A stretch of DNA of 64,000 nt. It comes from Bacillus sp. SKDU12. GTDB lineage: Bacteria > Bacillota > Bacilli > Bacillales > Bacillaceae. The DNA lies in contig NZ_MSRC01000007.1 in NCBI RefSeq assembly GCF_010093085.1, positions 552,326 through 616,325 on the forward strand, written 5' to 3'. The translations under genes and the position numbers were made by a program. Shown piece by piece: positions 1 through 7,891 of the stretch. The notes under the pieces are model-generated. The model saw nothing but the letters and a program-made list of their open reading frames with translations. It did not search any database and was not told the origin of the DNA. Each line of letters begins with the position of its first letter. The first letter of the stretch is position 1.

Positions 1-8
1 GGCTTTTT

Positions 9-854
9 TTAGTAAAGTTTCCAAACGACTTCTTTTGCTTGCTCGAAACGTTTTTCTGCCTCGCGCCAATCTACAACATTCCACCAATGATCGACATAGC
101 TTGCCCGGTCATTTTTATATTGCAAATAGTAGGCATGTTCCCAGACATCAAGCGGTAAAAGAGGGATCACATCCCATTGGCTGAAGAGCTGGTGCTTTTC
201 TGCTGCTAAAATCTCCAGCCGTCCCGAACGAGGAGCCCAGACCAGAATGGCCCAGCCGACACCTTCCACTTTTTTAGCGGCCTGTGAAAAATGTTCTTTA
301 AAAGCAGAATAGCTTCCAAATGAAAGGTCAATCATTTGAAATAATGTGCCTGTAGGACGCCTTTTTCCGTTTGGATGCATCGAAAACCAAAAAATACTGT
401 GCAAATAATGGCCTGCCCCATGGAAGGCAAGCTCTCTCTCCCAATGAGTGATCAAGTCATAATTCTTGGCTGCTCTCGCTTTTTTCATCTCTGTCTCAGC
501 TTTGTTAAGACCGTCAACATAGCTCTGGTGGTGCTTCGTATGGTGAAGGAACATGATGTCGCGTGAGATATAGGGCTCTAAGGCGGAATATTTGTAAGGA
601 AGCTTCGGCAGCACATGTTTTCCTATTGGAACATAGGCGCGCCGTTCACTTGTACCTTCTGATTCTGTAATATCCCGGTAAAGAGCAGCAGCCTGCTGAT
701 ACCAATCTTCTTCTGTTGTTTGGTGATCTTCCAGCGCTTCAATCATTTCGTCAATTTGGTTTTCAAACAGATCAAGCTGTCCCCGTTTTTGGATCTGATC
801 CTTCAAAGCTTCACACCAGTTGAACATCTCCGTTTGATAGGCTTCACGTTTCAT
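9..854 (-). CDS. sodF: Iron superoxide dismutase SodF
   Basis: Fe/Mn-family superoxide dismutase, converting superoxide to oxygen and peroxide. An N-terminal extension of about 80 residues precedes the SOD domain, as in Bacillus SodF. Visible SOD landmarks are LPYKYSALEPYI, the His-rich HHTKHHQSYV helix with the first metal ligand, a second His region (GAGHYLHSIFW) and the C-terminal DVWEHAYYLQY carrying the last Asp and His ligands. The start is the ATG at 854 because AAGGAG lies 6 nt upstream; an in-frame ATG at 872 lacks such a site. It overlaps the sqhC stop by 11 bp, so the two are probably cotranslated. About 281 residues, the usual length for this subfamily. Confidence 0.93.
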   Translation of the reverse strand: MKREAYQTEMFNWCEALKDQIQKRGQLDLFENQIDEMIEALEDHQTTEEDWYQQAAALYRDITESEGTSERRAYVPIGKHVLPKLPYKYSALEPYISRDIMFLHHTKHHQSYVDGLNKAETEMKKARAAKNYDLITHWERELAFHGAGHYLHSIFWFSMHPNGKRRPTGTLFQMIDLSFGSYSAFKEHFSQAAKKVEGVGWAILVWAPRSGRLEILAAEKHQLFSQWDVIPLLPLDVWEHAYYLQYKNDRASYVDHWWNVVDWREAEKRFEQAKEVVWKLY

Positions 855-2742
855 TTGCTGTCTCCTTTTCAATAGAATTCAAATACCTCCCGACCGCCAG
901 CAAAGAGAAGACATATGGATAACTGTGATAGCGGATATAAAATTGCTTTGGCAATCCGATTCCTGCCGGATAAGCCAAGCTATCGGCGCTATGAGAACTC
1001 TTATTAATAAGGTATCGCATACCCTTCACAACAGTTGGGTGTTCGGATTTTTCGTATGTGAGCAAAGCGTCTAAAGCCCAGGCCGTTTGTACAATGGTCC
1101 CTTTATGAAGCGGGACGTACGTCTTGGCTTCCGCACTTTTACAGGATTCCCCCCAGCTGCCGTCATCAAGCTGTATGGATTTGAGCCAGCGTAAGGCCTT
1201 TTGTATAGCAGGGTGCTTTCGGCTAACCCCGCAGGCATGCATACCTGTAAGAGCAGCCCATGTGCCGTAAATGTAGCAAACACCCCATCTCCCGTACCAT
1301 GATCCGTTTTGTTCTTGATGTTCGAAAAGCCAGTTCACAGCGTGCTGAATTTGTTGATGTTTCTCTGAGAAACCGCCACTTTCGCCTAAAAAATGCAGCA
1401 CACGCCCGGTAAGATCGGGAGTTGAAGGATCAACTGCCGCGTCCTCGGCTGATTCAAGGGGGAGAAGGCGGATGAGAGGGTGGTTCACATTTTTTTCAAA
1501 AGCAGAAAATCCGCCATCATGATTTTGCATTGATAAAAGCCAAGACACTCCTCGCTCCCAAGCTAAAGGAGAATAACTGCGGGGAATCGCTTTTAAGACG
1601 GCAGCCGTATCGTCACAGTCGGGATTATTTGTATTGATATTTGAAAAGCCCCAGCCGCCGGGAACTGCACTTGGATTTTTGACAGACCAATCTGCGATTT
1701 TAGTATGCTGATGTTCCAGCAAAAAGGCTGTTGCTTTTGTAATAGAGCCGTCTTTTTCGTCCATGCCGTTTTTTTGAAGGGCATAACTGATCAGGGCTGT
1801 ATCCCAAACAGTTGAAGTAGAGTTTTCCAGATAAGGAATCCCGCTGCATGTTGTGACAAGGGATTTGATACCATTAATCGCTCTTCTGATAACAGGGGAG
1901 TAGCGTGACACACCTAGTGACAGAAGACTGTAAACCATAAATATGGTTGCGCTCGCATAGCTGTATAATGTTCCGTCTTTTTCGATTCGGTCCAGCATAT
2001 ATGTTTTAGCTGTCTGTAAGCCCAGCTGTTGAAAAGCGAAAGGTGCCTGAAAAATGCGCTTCCAATGTGACCAAACAGACGTGAGCTTTCTTTCTTCAAA
2101 AGCATCAGAACGAAGCCAAGTGAAAGGGTTTTTCGTCATGTGCGGATCGAGATGGTGAAGAGATGGAATATTGCGGTTTTTAAGAACAAATCGCTGATTG
2201 AGTGTGACAGCCATAGGAGCAAAATGAATCCGGGCATATGCGCTGAACTGATAGAAATGAACCGGTAACGTCGGGGGGAGCGCCATGAGTGATAAGGGTA
2301 AATGCAAAATAGGCCAAGGATAAAGACCGTTTGCGGCAAGCATCCATTTTGTCATGAAATGAACATGTCTCAAACCGCCATGTGAAATGATAAATTGTTC
2401 AGCTTTTCTCATGTGCGGGTCAGACCTGTGAAAACACCCTGATGCCAGCATCCCGATATACCCTTGGACGGTAGCTGTTATATTTCCGCTCCTTTCATCG
2501 GGGTAATTGATGAATGTCCCATCGGGCTGCTGTTTTTCGCGAATGCCGGCCGCAAGCGCTGATATCAATTCTTGTTCATTCTCACCTTCATCCAGCGAGG
2601 TGAGGAGCAAAATAAAAAAGGAATTTGTCATCATTGGTCCTTCAAAGCAAAATCTCCACGAACCGTCAGCGTTTTGCCTGTCTTTTAACGCTGTAATGGT
2701 TTTCTTTTGATAACGCCTCACTTCCTCCTGAAGTGTGCCCAT
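844..2742 (-). CDS. sqhC: Squalene-hopene-type cyclase SqhC (sporulenol synthase)
   Basis: Class II terpene cyclase of about 632 residues. In B. subtilis the family member cyclizes tetraprenyl-curcumene to sporulenes, spore-associated sesquarterpenes. The catalytic acid motif is visible as DCDD in NNPDCDDTAAV, and several QW repeats are present (QNHDGGFSAF, QNGSWYGRWG, LDDGSWGES). The start at 2742 (MGTLQEEVRRYQ) matches the family N-terminus; the frame extends 8 codons further upstream without support. It precedes sodF with an overlap and forms an operon with it. A hairpin separates it from dhaS. Confidence 0.92.
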   Translation of the reverse strand: MGTLQEEVRRYQKKTITALKDRQNADGSWRFCFEGPMMTNSFFILLLTSLDEGENEQELISALAAGIREKQQPDGTFINYPDERSGNITATVQGYIGMLASGCFHRSDPHMRKAEQFIISHGGLRHVHFMTKWMLAANGLYPWPILHLPLSLMALPPTLPVHFYQFSAYARIHFAPMAVTLNQRFVLKNRNIPSLHHLDPHMTKNPFTWLRSDAFEERKLTSVWSHWKRIFQAPFAFQQLGLQTAKTYMLDRIEKDGTLYSYASATIFMVYSLLSLGVSRYSPVIRRAINGIKSLVTTCSGIPYLENSTSTVWDTALISYALQKNGMDEKDGSITKATAFLLEHQHTKIADWSVKNPSAVPGGWGFSNINTNNPDCDDTAAVLKAIPRSYSPLAWERGVSWLLSMQNHDGGFSAFEKNVNHPLIRLLPLESAEDAAVDPSTPDLTGRVLHFLGESGGFSEKHQQIQHAVNWLFEHQEQNGSWYGRWGVCYIYGTWAALTGMHACGVSRKHPAIQKALRWLKSIQLDDGSWGESCKSAEAKTYVPLHKGTIVQTAWALDALLTYEKSEHPTVVKGMRYLINKSSHSADSLAYPAGIGLPKQFYIRYHSYPYVFSLLAVGRYLNSIEKETANET

Positions 2743-2802
2743 CACGTTCAACTCCTTCAGAAGCATATATATTCAGCATCTTTTACCGCCATTACAGAAA
2801 GA

Positions 2803-2831
2803 AAAAAACTGCTGGCGGTCAGCAGTTTTTT
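2803..2831 (-). terminator. Terminator after dhaS
   Basis: Inverted repeat AAAACTGCTG / CAGCAGTTTT with T-runs on both strands, between the end of dhaS and the start of sqhC. It fits a Rho-independent terminator for dhaS on the minus strand. Confidence 0.7.
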
Positions 2832-2841
2832 GACATACATG

Positions 2842-4329
2842 TTAGTCTTCGAGATTTATCCAAACACTTTTAACTTCTGTGTAGTTATCTAAGGCATATG
2901 ATCCCATTTCTCGTCCGAGTCCGGACTGTTTATAGCCGCCAAAAGGAGATGCCGCATCAAACACATTATAGCAGTTCACCCAGATGGTTCCTGCTTGAAG
3001 GCGGTCAGCGATATAATGGGCGTGCTTGACGTTTTCTGTCCATAGTCCGGCCGCGAGTCCATATTCTGATTGGTTTGCTCGTTCAATGACTTCATCGACT
3101 GTATCGTACGGAATGGCAGTCAGCACAGGTCCGAAAATTTCTTCTTTTGCGATCGTCATCTCGTCTTCAACATTCGCAAATACAGTCGGTGCGACGAAAT
3201 ATCCTTCTTCAAAAGGACAGCTTCCGCCTGTCACTGCTTTTGCTCCTTCGTCTTTACCTTTTTGAATATAGGAAAGAACACGTTCATGCTGTTCCTTACT
3301 CACGAGTGGGCCGATTTGCGTATCCTTATGAAGGCCTGCTCCTTGACGGAGTGATTCAGCATAAGAGACCATCTCATTGACGACTTCATCATACTGTTCT
3401 TTATGAATGAAGACACGTGAGCCTGCACAGCAGACTTGCCCTTGATTAAACATCACGCCATGTAAAGCGCCTGGAATCGCTTTTTTTAAGTTGGCATCAG
3501 GCAGAAGAATATTAGGAGATTTTCCGCCCAGCTCCAAGGTAACGCGCTTAATGCTTTTCGCAGCCGTGGACATGATTTTCTTTCCGATTTCAGTTGATCC
3601 TGTAAAGGCAATTTTATCAACCGCTTCATGGTTTGTTAGCGCGTCTCCGGCATCTTCACCGAATCCCGGAATGATATTGATGACACCGGCAGGGAATCCG
3701 GCTTGGTCAATTAACTCTGCTAAATAAAGCGCCGAAAGCGGTGTTTGTTCAGCCGGCTTGAGCACGATTGTACAGCCTGTTGCAAGAGCCGCGCCCATTT
3801 TCCACATCGCCATCAGGAGCGGGAAATTCCATGGAATGATCTGGCCGACGACGCCGACAGGCTCATGGCGGGTGTAATTAAAATAAGCGCCGGAAACTGG
3901 AATCGTCTGCCCAGTTATTTTTGTACACCAGCCAGCGTAATAGCGCATATGTTCAATAGCCAGTGGTATATCTCCATTTGTCGTTTCATTTATCGGTTTT
4001 CCGTTATCAAGCGTTTCAAGCTGAGCAAGCTCAGTTTTATGCTCTTCCATTAAGTCAGCCAGCTTATACATCAGTCTGCTTCTTGAAGCTGGAGACATTG
4101 TTCTCCATTCGCCTTGGTCAAAGGCTTTCCGGGCAGCTTTAACCGCTTTGTCCACATCCTCAGCCTCAGCTTTATACAGGGTCATTAATGTCTCGCCGAT
4201 CGCTGGGTTGGGCGTATCAAAGGTTGCCCCTGAGGCACTCGGAACAAACTTTCCGTCAATATAAAGCTTCTTTGTTCCTTGTAAAAATGTCTCCAGCCTT
4301 TTTGTCACTTGCATCGTTAAAGAACTCAT
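2842..4329 (-). CDS. dhaS: NAD(P)-dependent aldehyde dehydrogenase DhaS
   Basis: Aldehyde dehydrogenase superfamily enzyme of about 495 residues, oxidizing an aldehyde to a carboxylate with NAD(P). Visible signatures are the cofactor-site motif PWNFPLLM, the Gly-rich FTGSTEIGKK, the catalytic Glu in LELGGKSPN, the catalytic Cys in GQVCCAGSR and the C-terminal PFGGYKQSGLGRE. The ATG at 4329 was chosen because GGAGG lies about 10 nt upstream; the upstream TTG at 4350 lies in front of that site. The physiological substrate cannot be read from sequence. Confidence 0.9.
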   Translation of the reverse strand: MSSLTMQVTKRLETFLQGTKKLYIDGKFVPSASGATFDTPNPAIGETLMTLYKAEAEDVDKAVKAARKAFDQGEWRTMSPASRSRLMYKLADLMEEHKTELAQLETLDNGKPINETTNGDIPLAIEHMRYYAGWCTKITGQTIPVSGAYFNYTRHEPVGVVGQIIPWNFPLLMAMWKMGAALATGCTIVLKPAEQTPLSALYLAELIDQAGFPAGVINIIPGFGEDAGDALTNHEAVDKIAFTGSTEIGKKIMSTAAKSIKRVTLELGGKSPNILLPDANLKKAIPGALHGVMFNQGQVCCAGSRVFIHKEQYDEVVNEMVSYAESLRQGAGLHKDTQIGPLVSKEQHERVLSYIQKGKDEGAKAVTGGSCPFEEGYFVAPTVFANVEDEMTIAKEEIFGPVLTAIPYDTVDEVIERANQSEYGLAAGLWTENVKHAHYIADRLQAGTIWVNCYNVFDAASPFGGYKQSGLGREMGSYALDNYTEVKSVWINLED

Positions 4330-4497
4330 CCGTAACAAACCTCCAGTCAATTTTTATGGTCTGTTTTGAGACTCTTGGTGATAGCACATAGATTCGTTGA
4401 TTGAATAGCAGAAATAAACTGTGATATTTTCTGGGAAAGTAAGCGCATACAAACATTCTATAATAGGAAACAAGGCAAAATCAATGAATAACTGATA

Positions 4498-4527
4498 TTG
4501 CAATTTACAAAAGAAAAAAGCTACAAT
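4498..4527 (+). promoter_or_regulatory. Candidate SigA promoter for the 67-aa gene
   Basis: TTGCAA and TACAAT separated by 18 bp, about 33 bp before the ATG at 4560. Confidence 0.45.
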
Positions 4528-4559
4528 AAGCTTATAGATATGTAAAGGAGATTTCGTTT

Positions 4560-4763
4560 ATGATTCATAACAATTGGCTTGAAAAAGAAACAATCAAAAA
4601 GGTGAAATGTGTGCAGACAAACGCTAAAAAATATATTGTGAACCGCGTTTTAACGCCTGGAAAAGAATATGAAGTGAAAAACGAAACTGAGGAATTTCTC
4701 TTTGTCATCGACAATACAAATAAAGTTGGCGGCTATTATAAAGAATACTTCCAAGAGGTTTAA
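4560..4763 (+). CDS. Conserved 67-aa protein (DUF6501-like)
   Basis: Small soluble protein of unknown function. AAAGGAG lies 9-10 nt before the ATG. The sequence has a basic N-terminal half (KKVKCVQTNAKKYIVNR) and an acidic, aromatic C-terminal half ending in VGGYYKEYFQEV. The motif TPGKEYEVKNETEEFLFVIDNT suggests a small beta-barrel like others in this short Bacillales family; I recall it as DUF6501, without certainty. It stands alone, with its own promoter and a strong terminator behind it. Confidence 0.8.
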   Translation: MIHNNWLEKETIKKVKCVQTNAKKYIVNRVLTPGKEYEVKNETEEFLFVIDNTNKVGGYYKEYFQEV

Positions 4764-4786
4764 TGCTTGCATAAGCAGAGAATTTA

Positions 4787-4816
4787 AAAAATCGCAGCCT
4801 GAGCTGCGGTTTTTTC
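4787..4816 (+). terminator. Terminator after the 67-aa gene
   Basis: Stem AATCGCAGC / GCTGCGGTT with a CTGA loop followed by a T-run. The rest of the gap to 5080 is AT-rich upstream sequence with nothing else I can name. Confidence 0.85.
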
Positions 4817-5080
4817 TATGGGTGAAACAGGAAAAATAAAACAAAACCAATGAAAAACTTTAAAAATATTGCTGAATATTGAAACTTTTTCTCTGCGCGT
4901 GCGTATTACATATGACAATCGTACAAAAGCTGAAAAACATATCAAAAATTTGAAAAATGTAATCTGTTCGTAATGGTTTAAATGTCTTCTATGTCGTATT
5001 CTTATATAGGGATAAAGGACTTATTTTTATGTAGTGAACAATAAAAAACAATAGATACATGCAGAAAGAGGGGTTCTTCA

Positions 5081-5425
5081 TTGGGTATTTTTTCTGTTAG
5101 CAGATCAACGGATGCAAAGAAGCTTGAAGCTTTGCTTGTTGAGGGAGAAAGAATAGAATCGATTTATAAGCTCCGGGTAGACCACATTTGCTTTACAAAT
5201 AAGCGGATTATTTTCTTTGACAATAAAATGTTTTCTAAAAAGAAGGTTCGTGTATTCCTTCCATATAAATCAATTGAGAGCTTTGCGATCCAAGAAGCGG
5301 GCATATTTGACCCGGACACTGGACTTTTATTGATGACCAGAAGCAAAACGTTCGAATTGGAATTTGCCAAAGACACCGATTTAAGCGAAGTTCAAGCGGT
5401 GCTGACAAGGCACTTGTGCAGCTGA
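5081..5425 (+). CDS. yozO: Bacterial PH-domain protein YozO
   Basis: Protein of 114 residues matching the YozO family, a stand-alone bacterial pleckstrin-homology-type domain. The first 20 residues (VSRSTDAKKLEALLVEGERI) lead into beta strands RVDHICFTNKRIIFFDN and VFLPYKSIESFAIQE, the usual bPH pattern. The start is a TTG at 5081 preceded by AGAGGGG at 7 nt. No signal peptide or membrane segment is present, so it should be cytoplasmic. Its biochemical role is unknown. Confidence 0.85.
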   Translation: MGIFSVSRSTDAKKLEALLVEGERIESIYKLRVDHICFTNKRIIFFDNKMFSKKKVRVFLPYKSIESFAIQEAGIFDPDTGLLLMTRSKTFELEFAKDTDLSEVQAVLTRHLCS

Positions 5426-5473
5426 ATATTGATGAGCCGGCCGTTTAAAAATGGTGAGGCTTTTTTTATATAC

Positions 5474-5506
5474 AAAAGAACAGGGCATGTCAGCCCTGTT
5501 CTTTTT
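5474..5506. terminator. Bidirectional terminator
   Basis: Stem AAGAACAGGGC / GCCCTGTTCTT with T-runs on both strands, serving yozO from the left and the minus-strand spore gene from the right. Confidence 0.85.
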
Positions 5507-5738
5507 ACACGACACTGTTTTTCGCTGAGTTCGAATCGACAACATCTGCATCTAACACATTTGAAATCGGGATGACAAGGGGAGTAAAGTCGCCATTTTC
5601 TTCTCCAAAACCTTGGTTGATTTTAGCTGATAAAAAGTAATCGACCTGCTGATATGGTCCGAGTGTTAAAGACGAACCGCGATCCATCGTATTGATTTTA
5701 AATCCGCCGACGTTGACGACGGAGGGCGAAAAGAACAT
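5505..5738 (-). CDS. GerPA/GerPF-family small protein (77 aa)
   Basis: A 77-residue protein of the spore-germination GerPA/GerPF type: an N-terminal hydrophobic strand (VVNVGGFKINTMDRG), a Gly/Ser-containing centre and an acidic end (SNVLDADVVDSNSA) like the family's conserved Asp-rich tail. AAGGAAGTG lies just before the ATG at 5738. It begins 4 bp after the upstream gene's stop, so the two form an operon. The length and position match what I recall for yocN, but the yocN/yozN assignment is uncertain, so no symbol is given. Family members are inner spore-coat proteins that affect nutrient access. Confidence 0.75.
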   Translation of the reverse strand: MFFSPSVVNVGGFKINTMDRGSSLTLGPYQQVDYFLSAKINQGFGEENGDFTPLVIPISNVLDADVVDSNSAKNSVV

Positions 5739-5742
5739 TTCG

Positions 5743-6003
5743 TCACTTCCTTTTGATCGAGTTGACCGCATCACTTTCAAAAGATGCAGGAGAATCAATT
5801 TGGTCCCTGTCATCCACATGGCTTTTGGTGCCCATAAAACCGCTTGCATCTCCAAAATTTTGTCCGTAGCCTTGATTTTTTTTATCTGAATTTTGCCAAT
5901 CTGCCAATAAATTTTGTCCTACATTTACCGCTGAAGCATTTTCAAAGGAATTAATTTTGAGCATGAAAATATTAATATTGATATACGGAGTTGGTTGAAC
6001 CAC
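5743..6003 (-). CDS. GerP-family-like small spore protein (86 aa)
   Basis: An 86-residue protein starting with GTG at 6003, behind a strong AAGGAGG at 7 nt. The first half (INSFENASAVNVGQNLL) resembles GerPB/GerPE-type N-termini, with hydrophobic strands and a VNVGQ turn. The second half is hydrophilic and rich in Asn, Gly and Asp. It is followed at once by the 77-aa GerPF-like gene. A CATA-rich stretch upstream could hold a late sporulation promoter, but I could not fix a -35. Function is inferred from family resemblance only. Confidence 0.7.
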   Translation of the reverse strand: MVQPTPYININIFMLKINSFENASAVNVGQNLLADWQNSDKKNQGYGQNFGDASGFMGTKSHVDDRDQIDSPASFESDAVNSIKRK

Positions 6004-6069
6004 AGGAAAACCTCCTTTCTATAGTTGTATGCCGGCGGTTATAAAGTATGTTAAGACAGGGGGCTTCAA

Positions 6070-6546
6070 ATGGACTTCGAAAAGATGAAGCAATGGATGG
6101 AATTCGCACAGCAGATGTACGGCGGTGATTTTTGGAAACAGGTATTTGATGAAGATCAGAAAACCCCTTTTATGACAAATGGTCAATCTCCGTTTCCGTT
6201 TTCGCAGCAGGATCAGCGAGGGAAAGAAGGTCATTCATTTCCAAGTATGGATATTGTAGATACCGTTACAGAGGTACAGTTTTTAATTTATCTTCCAGGC
6301 TACCGGAAGCAGGATGTTCACATATTATCTTATGGAGATTATCTAGTCGTGAAGGGACAGCGTTTTTCCTATTTTAATGAACAGGACTTTCGTCAACAAG
6401 AGGGGAAATACGGAAGTTTTGAGAAGAAAATCCCGCTTTCCGACCATCTTCATGGAAAAATGAGTGCCATTTTCAAAGACGGAATCCTATACATCACCAT
6501 TCAAAAAGACGAGAGTCAAGCGAAAACAGTTGTTATTGATGATTGA
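6070..6546 (+). CDS. yocM: Small heat-shock protein (Hsp20 family) YocM
   Basis: Hsp20/alpha-crystallin protein of 158 residues, an ATP-independent holdase chaperone. The N-terminal 60 residues are variable and aromatic-rich; the alpha-crystallin domain spans about 62-150, with strands VDTVTEVQFLIYLPG, YLVVKGQRFSYF and the late GILYITIQK. The usual AxxxxGVL signature appears as FKDGILYITI. It corresponds to YocM, linked to salt stress in B. subtilis. Its 3' end overlaps the convergent GerPF-like gene by 14 bp. Confidence 0.88.
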   Translation: MDFEKMKQWMEFAQQMYGGDFWKQVFDEDQKTPFMTNGQSPFPFSQQDQRGKEGHSFPSMDIVDTVTEVQFLIYLPGYRKQDVHILSYGDYLVVKGQRFSYFNEQDFRQQEGKYGSFEKKIPLSDHLHGKMSAIFKDGILYITIQKDESQAKTVVIDD

Positions 6547-6760
6547 TTTTCATACTGAGCGCATCTGTCCCATCACGATCATCAATTGATTCAATAGGAA
6601 TGACGATAACAACAAAATCTGCGTTTTGTTCCCCAAAACCGTTATTTCTTTTAATCGCAGAGCACTTATTTCTTATATCCGCGGAACCGAAAGTAAGAGA
6701 TGAGCCGGTGCCAATCGTGTTATTTTTGAAATGAGAAATGTTGATGCAAGTCGGAAGCAT
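6533..6760 (-). CDS. GerPF-family small spore protein (75 aa)
   Basis: A third GerPF/GerPA-like protein, 75 residues, on the minus strand opposite the stress genes. Like the 77-aa paralog at 5505-5738 it has an N-terminal strand ending in TIGTGSSLTFG, a central NNGFGEQNADF and a C-terminal IPIESIDDRDGTD. An excellent AAGGAGAGG site precedes the ATG at 6760. It converges on yocM, sharing 14 bp, and diverges from yocL. The near repeat GSSLT(L/F)G and GFGE(E/Q)N between the two paralogs shows local duplication. Confidence 0.72.
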   Translation of the reverse strand: MLPTCINISHFKNNTIGTGSSLTFGSADIRNKCSAIKRNNGFGEQNADFVVIVIPIESIDDRDGTDALSMKINHQ

Positions 6761-6838
6761 GAAAACCTCTCCTTTCTGTGGGGTATACCTCATTATATAT
6801 TGCAGACAAAAGAGGAGTATGCAAAGGGTCGTGATGTC

Positions 6839-7171
6839 ATGAAAAAAATGCTCCGTTCGCTGATCAGGCATTGTATGAAACCAGAGCTTGACAAACTGCA
6901 TGAATATGAAAAAAGACTTTCACTGCTTGAAAAGCAAAAACAAAGCAGCAACGATGAATCTGACGAAACCTATATACATATTGAAACGCTGCATGTCGAA
7001 AAAATTGATTATCATCTTGAATTCGGCGAGCTGACCATAGATGAACTCAGCGGAAAACTAAATATAGGAGCAACATATTATATACCGCCAGAAGAGAAGG
7101 ACAAAAAGTGCCAGCGAAAACCCGAAACACCACCATCCCCGGCGGTCACGATCCGTTCAAAAAAGCAGTAG
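6839..7171 (+). CDS. yocL: YocL, GerPC-like protein (110 aa)
   Basis: A 110-residue protein matching YocL in length and place. It opens with a basic helix (MKKMLRSLIRHCMKP), followed by a coiled-coil segment (HEYEKRLSLLEKQK) and a beta region (HIETLHVEKIDYHLEFGELTIDELSGKLNIG) that resembles the GerPC C-terminal part. The tail is basic and proline-rich. A Shine-Dalgarno-like AAAGG is about 11 nt upstream. Given the three GerP-like genes nearby, a spore-coat role is plausible but inferred. Confidence 0.75.
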   Translation: MKKMLRSLIRHCMKPELDKLHEYEKRLSLLEKQKQSSNDESDETYIHIETLHVEKIDYHLEFGELTIDELSGKLNIGATYYIPPEEKDKKCQRKPETPPSPAVTIRSKKQ

Positions 7172-7196
7172 CCCATCTTTTTATCAAACCTTCCAT

Positions 7197-7221
7197 GTTT
7201 GACAGGCGGTGAAACGGGAAA
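7197..7221 (+). promoter_or_regulatory. SigB promoter for yocK
   Basis: GTTTGA and GGGAAA separated by 13 bp, 24 bp before the yocK ATG. This is a close match to the general-stress sigma factor SigB consensus (GTTTAA, GGGTAT, 12-15 bp spacing). Confidence 0.8.
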
Positions 7222-7245
7222 CAGGATAGAAAGGAGAGGATATAC

Positions 7246-7737
7246 ATGGCATTGACAAAAGAACAAACACAGCATCTCTATCATAAATTGCTCGATATGC
7301 AAAAAGAATTGTCTGGCGAGAAGAAGAAAACAGAATCAATGACAGAAGAAGTGGGCGAGCTTTCCAATGGGGTTGACAACCATATGGCAGACCACGGCAC
7401 ACTCGTCACAGACCGGATGACAGATCAAACGGTGAGAGAGGTTGACCGGGAACTATTGGAAGAGGTCAATCACGCATTACAAAAAATGAAAGACGGAACG
7501 TATGGCGTATGTGAAAAAACCGGTCAAGACATTCCTTACGAAAGGCTTGAAGTGGTTCCCTATGCAAGAATGACAGTTGACGCTCAAGCTGATATGGAGG
7601 ATGATCTGGACACAGATGCTCCATCATACGAAAGAGAGTTTCACGAACAAGTAAAAGATCTGTCCAATAAAGAAACGATTGACCAAAAAAGTTCACAGAC
7701 ATATGAGATTTTGGATCGTGAACAGGATTCGAAGTGA
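7246..7737 (+). CDS. yocK: General stress protein YocK (DksA/TraR-like)
   Basis: Protein of 163 residues of the Bacillus DksA/TraR-like group (general stress protein 16O). The N-terminal 100 residues form charged helices (DKMQKELSGEKKKT and similar) as in the DksA coiled coil. The zinc-finger region YGVCEKTGQDIPYERLEVVPYARMTVDAQ keeps the fold pattern but only one of the four cysteines, so it probably binds no zinc. A SigB promoter and the site AAGGAGAGG precede it, and a terminator follows. Its role at RNA polymerase is unproven. Confidence 0.9.
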   Translation: MALTKEQTQHLYHKLLDMQKELSGEKKKTESMTEEVGELSNGVDNHMADHGTLVTDRMTDQTVREVDRELLEEVNHALQKMKDGTYGVCEKTGQDIPYERLEVVPYARMTVDAQADMEDDLDTDAPSYEREFHEQVKDLSNKETIDQKSSQTYEILDREQDSK

Positions 7738-7742
7738 AAATG

Positions 7743-7787
7743 GCAAGCAAGTACACCGATATAAGTGAGGTGCACTTGCTTTTTTTT
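7743..7787 (+). terminator. Terminator after yocK
   Basis: Imperfect stem GCAAGT-A-CACC / GGTG-C-ACTTGC followed by a T-run. Confidence 0.8.
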
Positions 7788-7818
7788 ATGAAAAAATCTC
7801 ATATTCGAAATAAAGTGA

Positions 7819-7865
7819 TTGACTTTGCGTAAAAAAGAAAGTAACATACTATTTGTAAGTAAATA
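7819..7865 (+). promoter_or_regulatory. SigA promoter and YodB box before azoR1
   Basis: TTGACT (7819-7824) and TAACAT (7842-7847) lie 17 bp apart. The 19-bp element TACTATTTGTAAGTAAATA (7847-7865) starts at the -10 region and matches the operator described for the redox-sensing MarR/DUF24 repressor YodB, which controls azoR1 in B. subtilis. A quinone or diamide signal would lift repression. Confidence 0.82.
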
Positions 7866-7891
7866 TAAAAAGTTTACCAGGAGGAATACAA

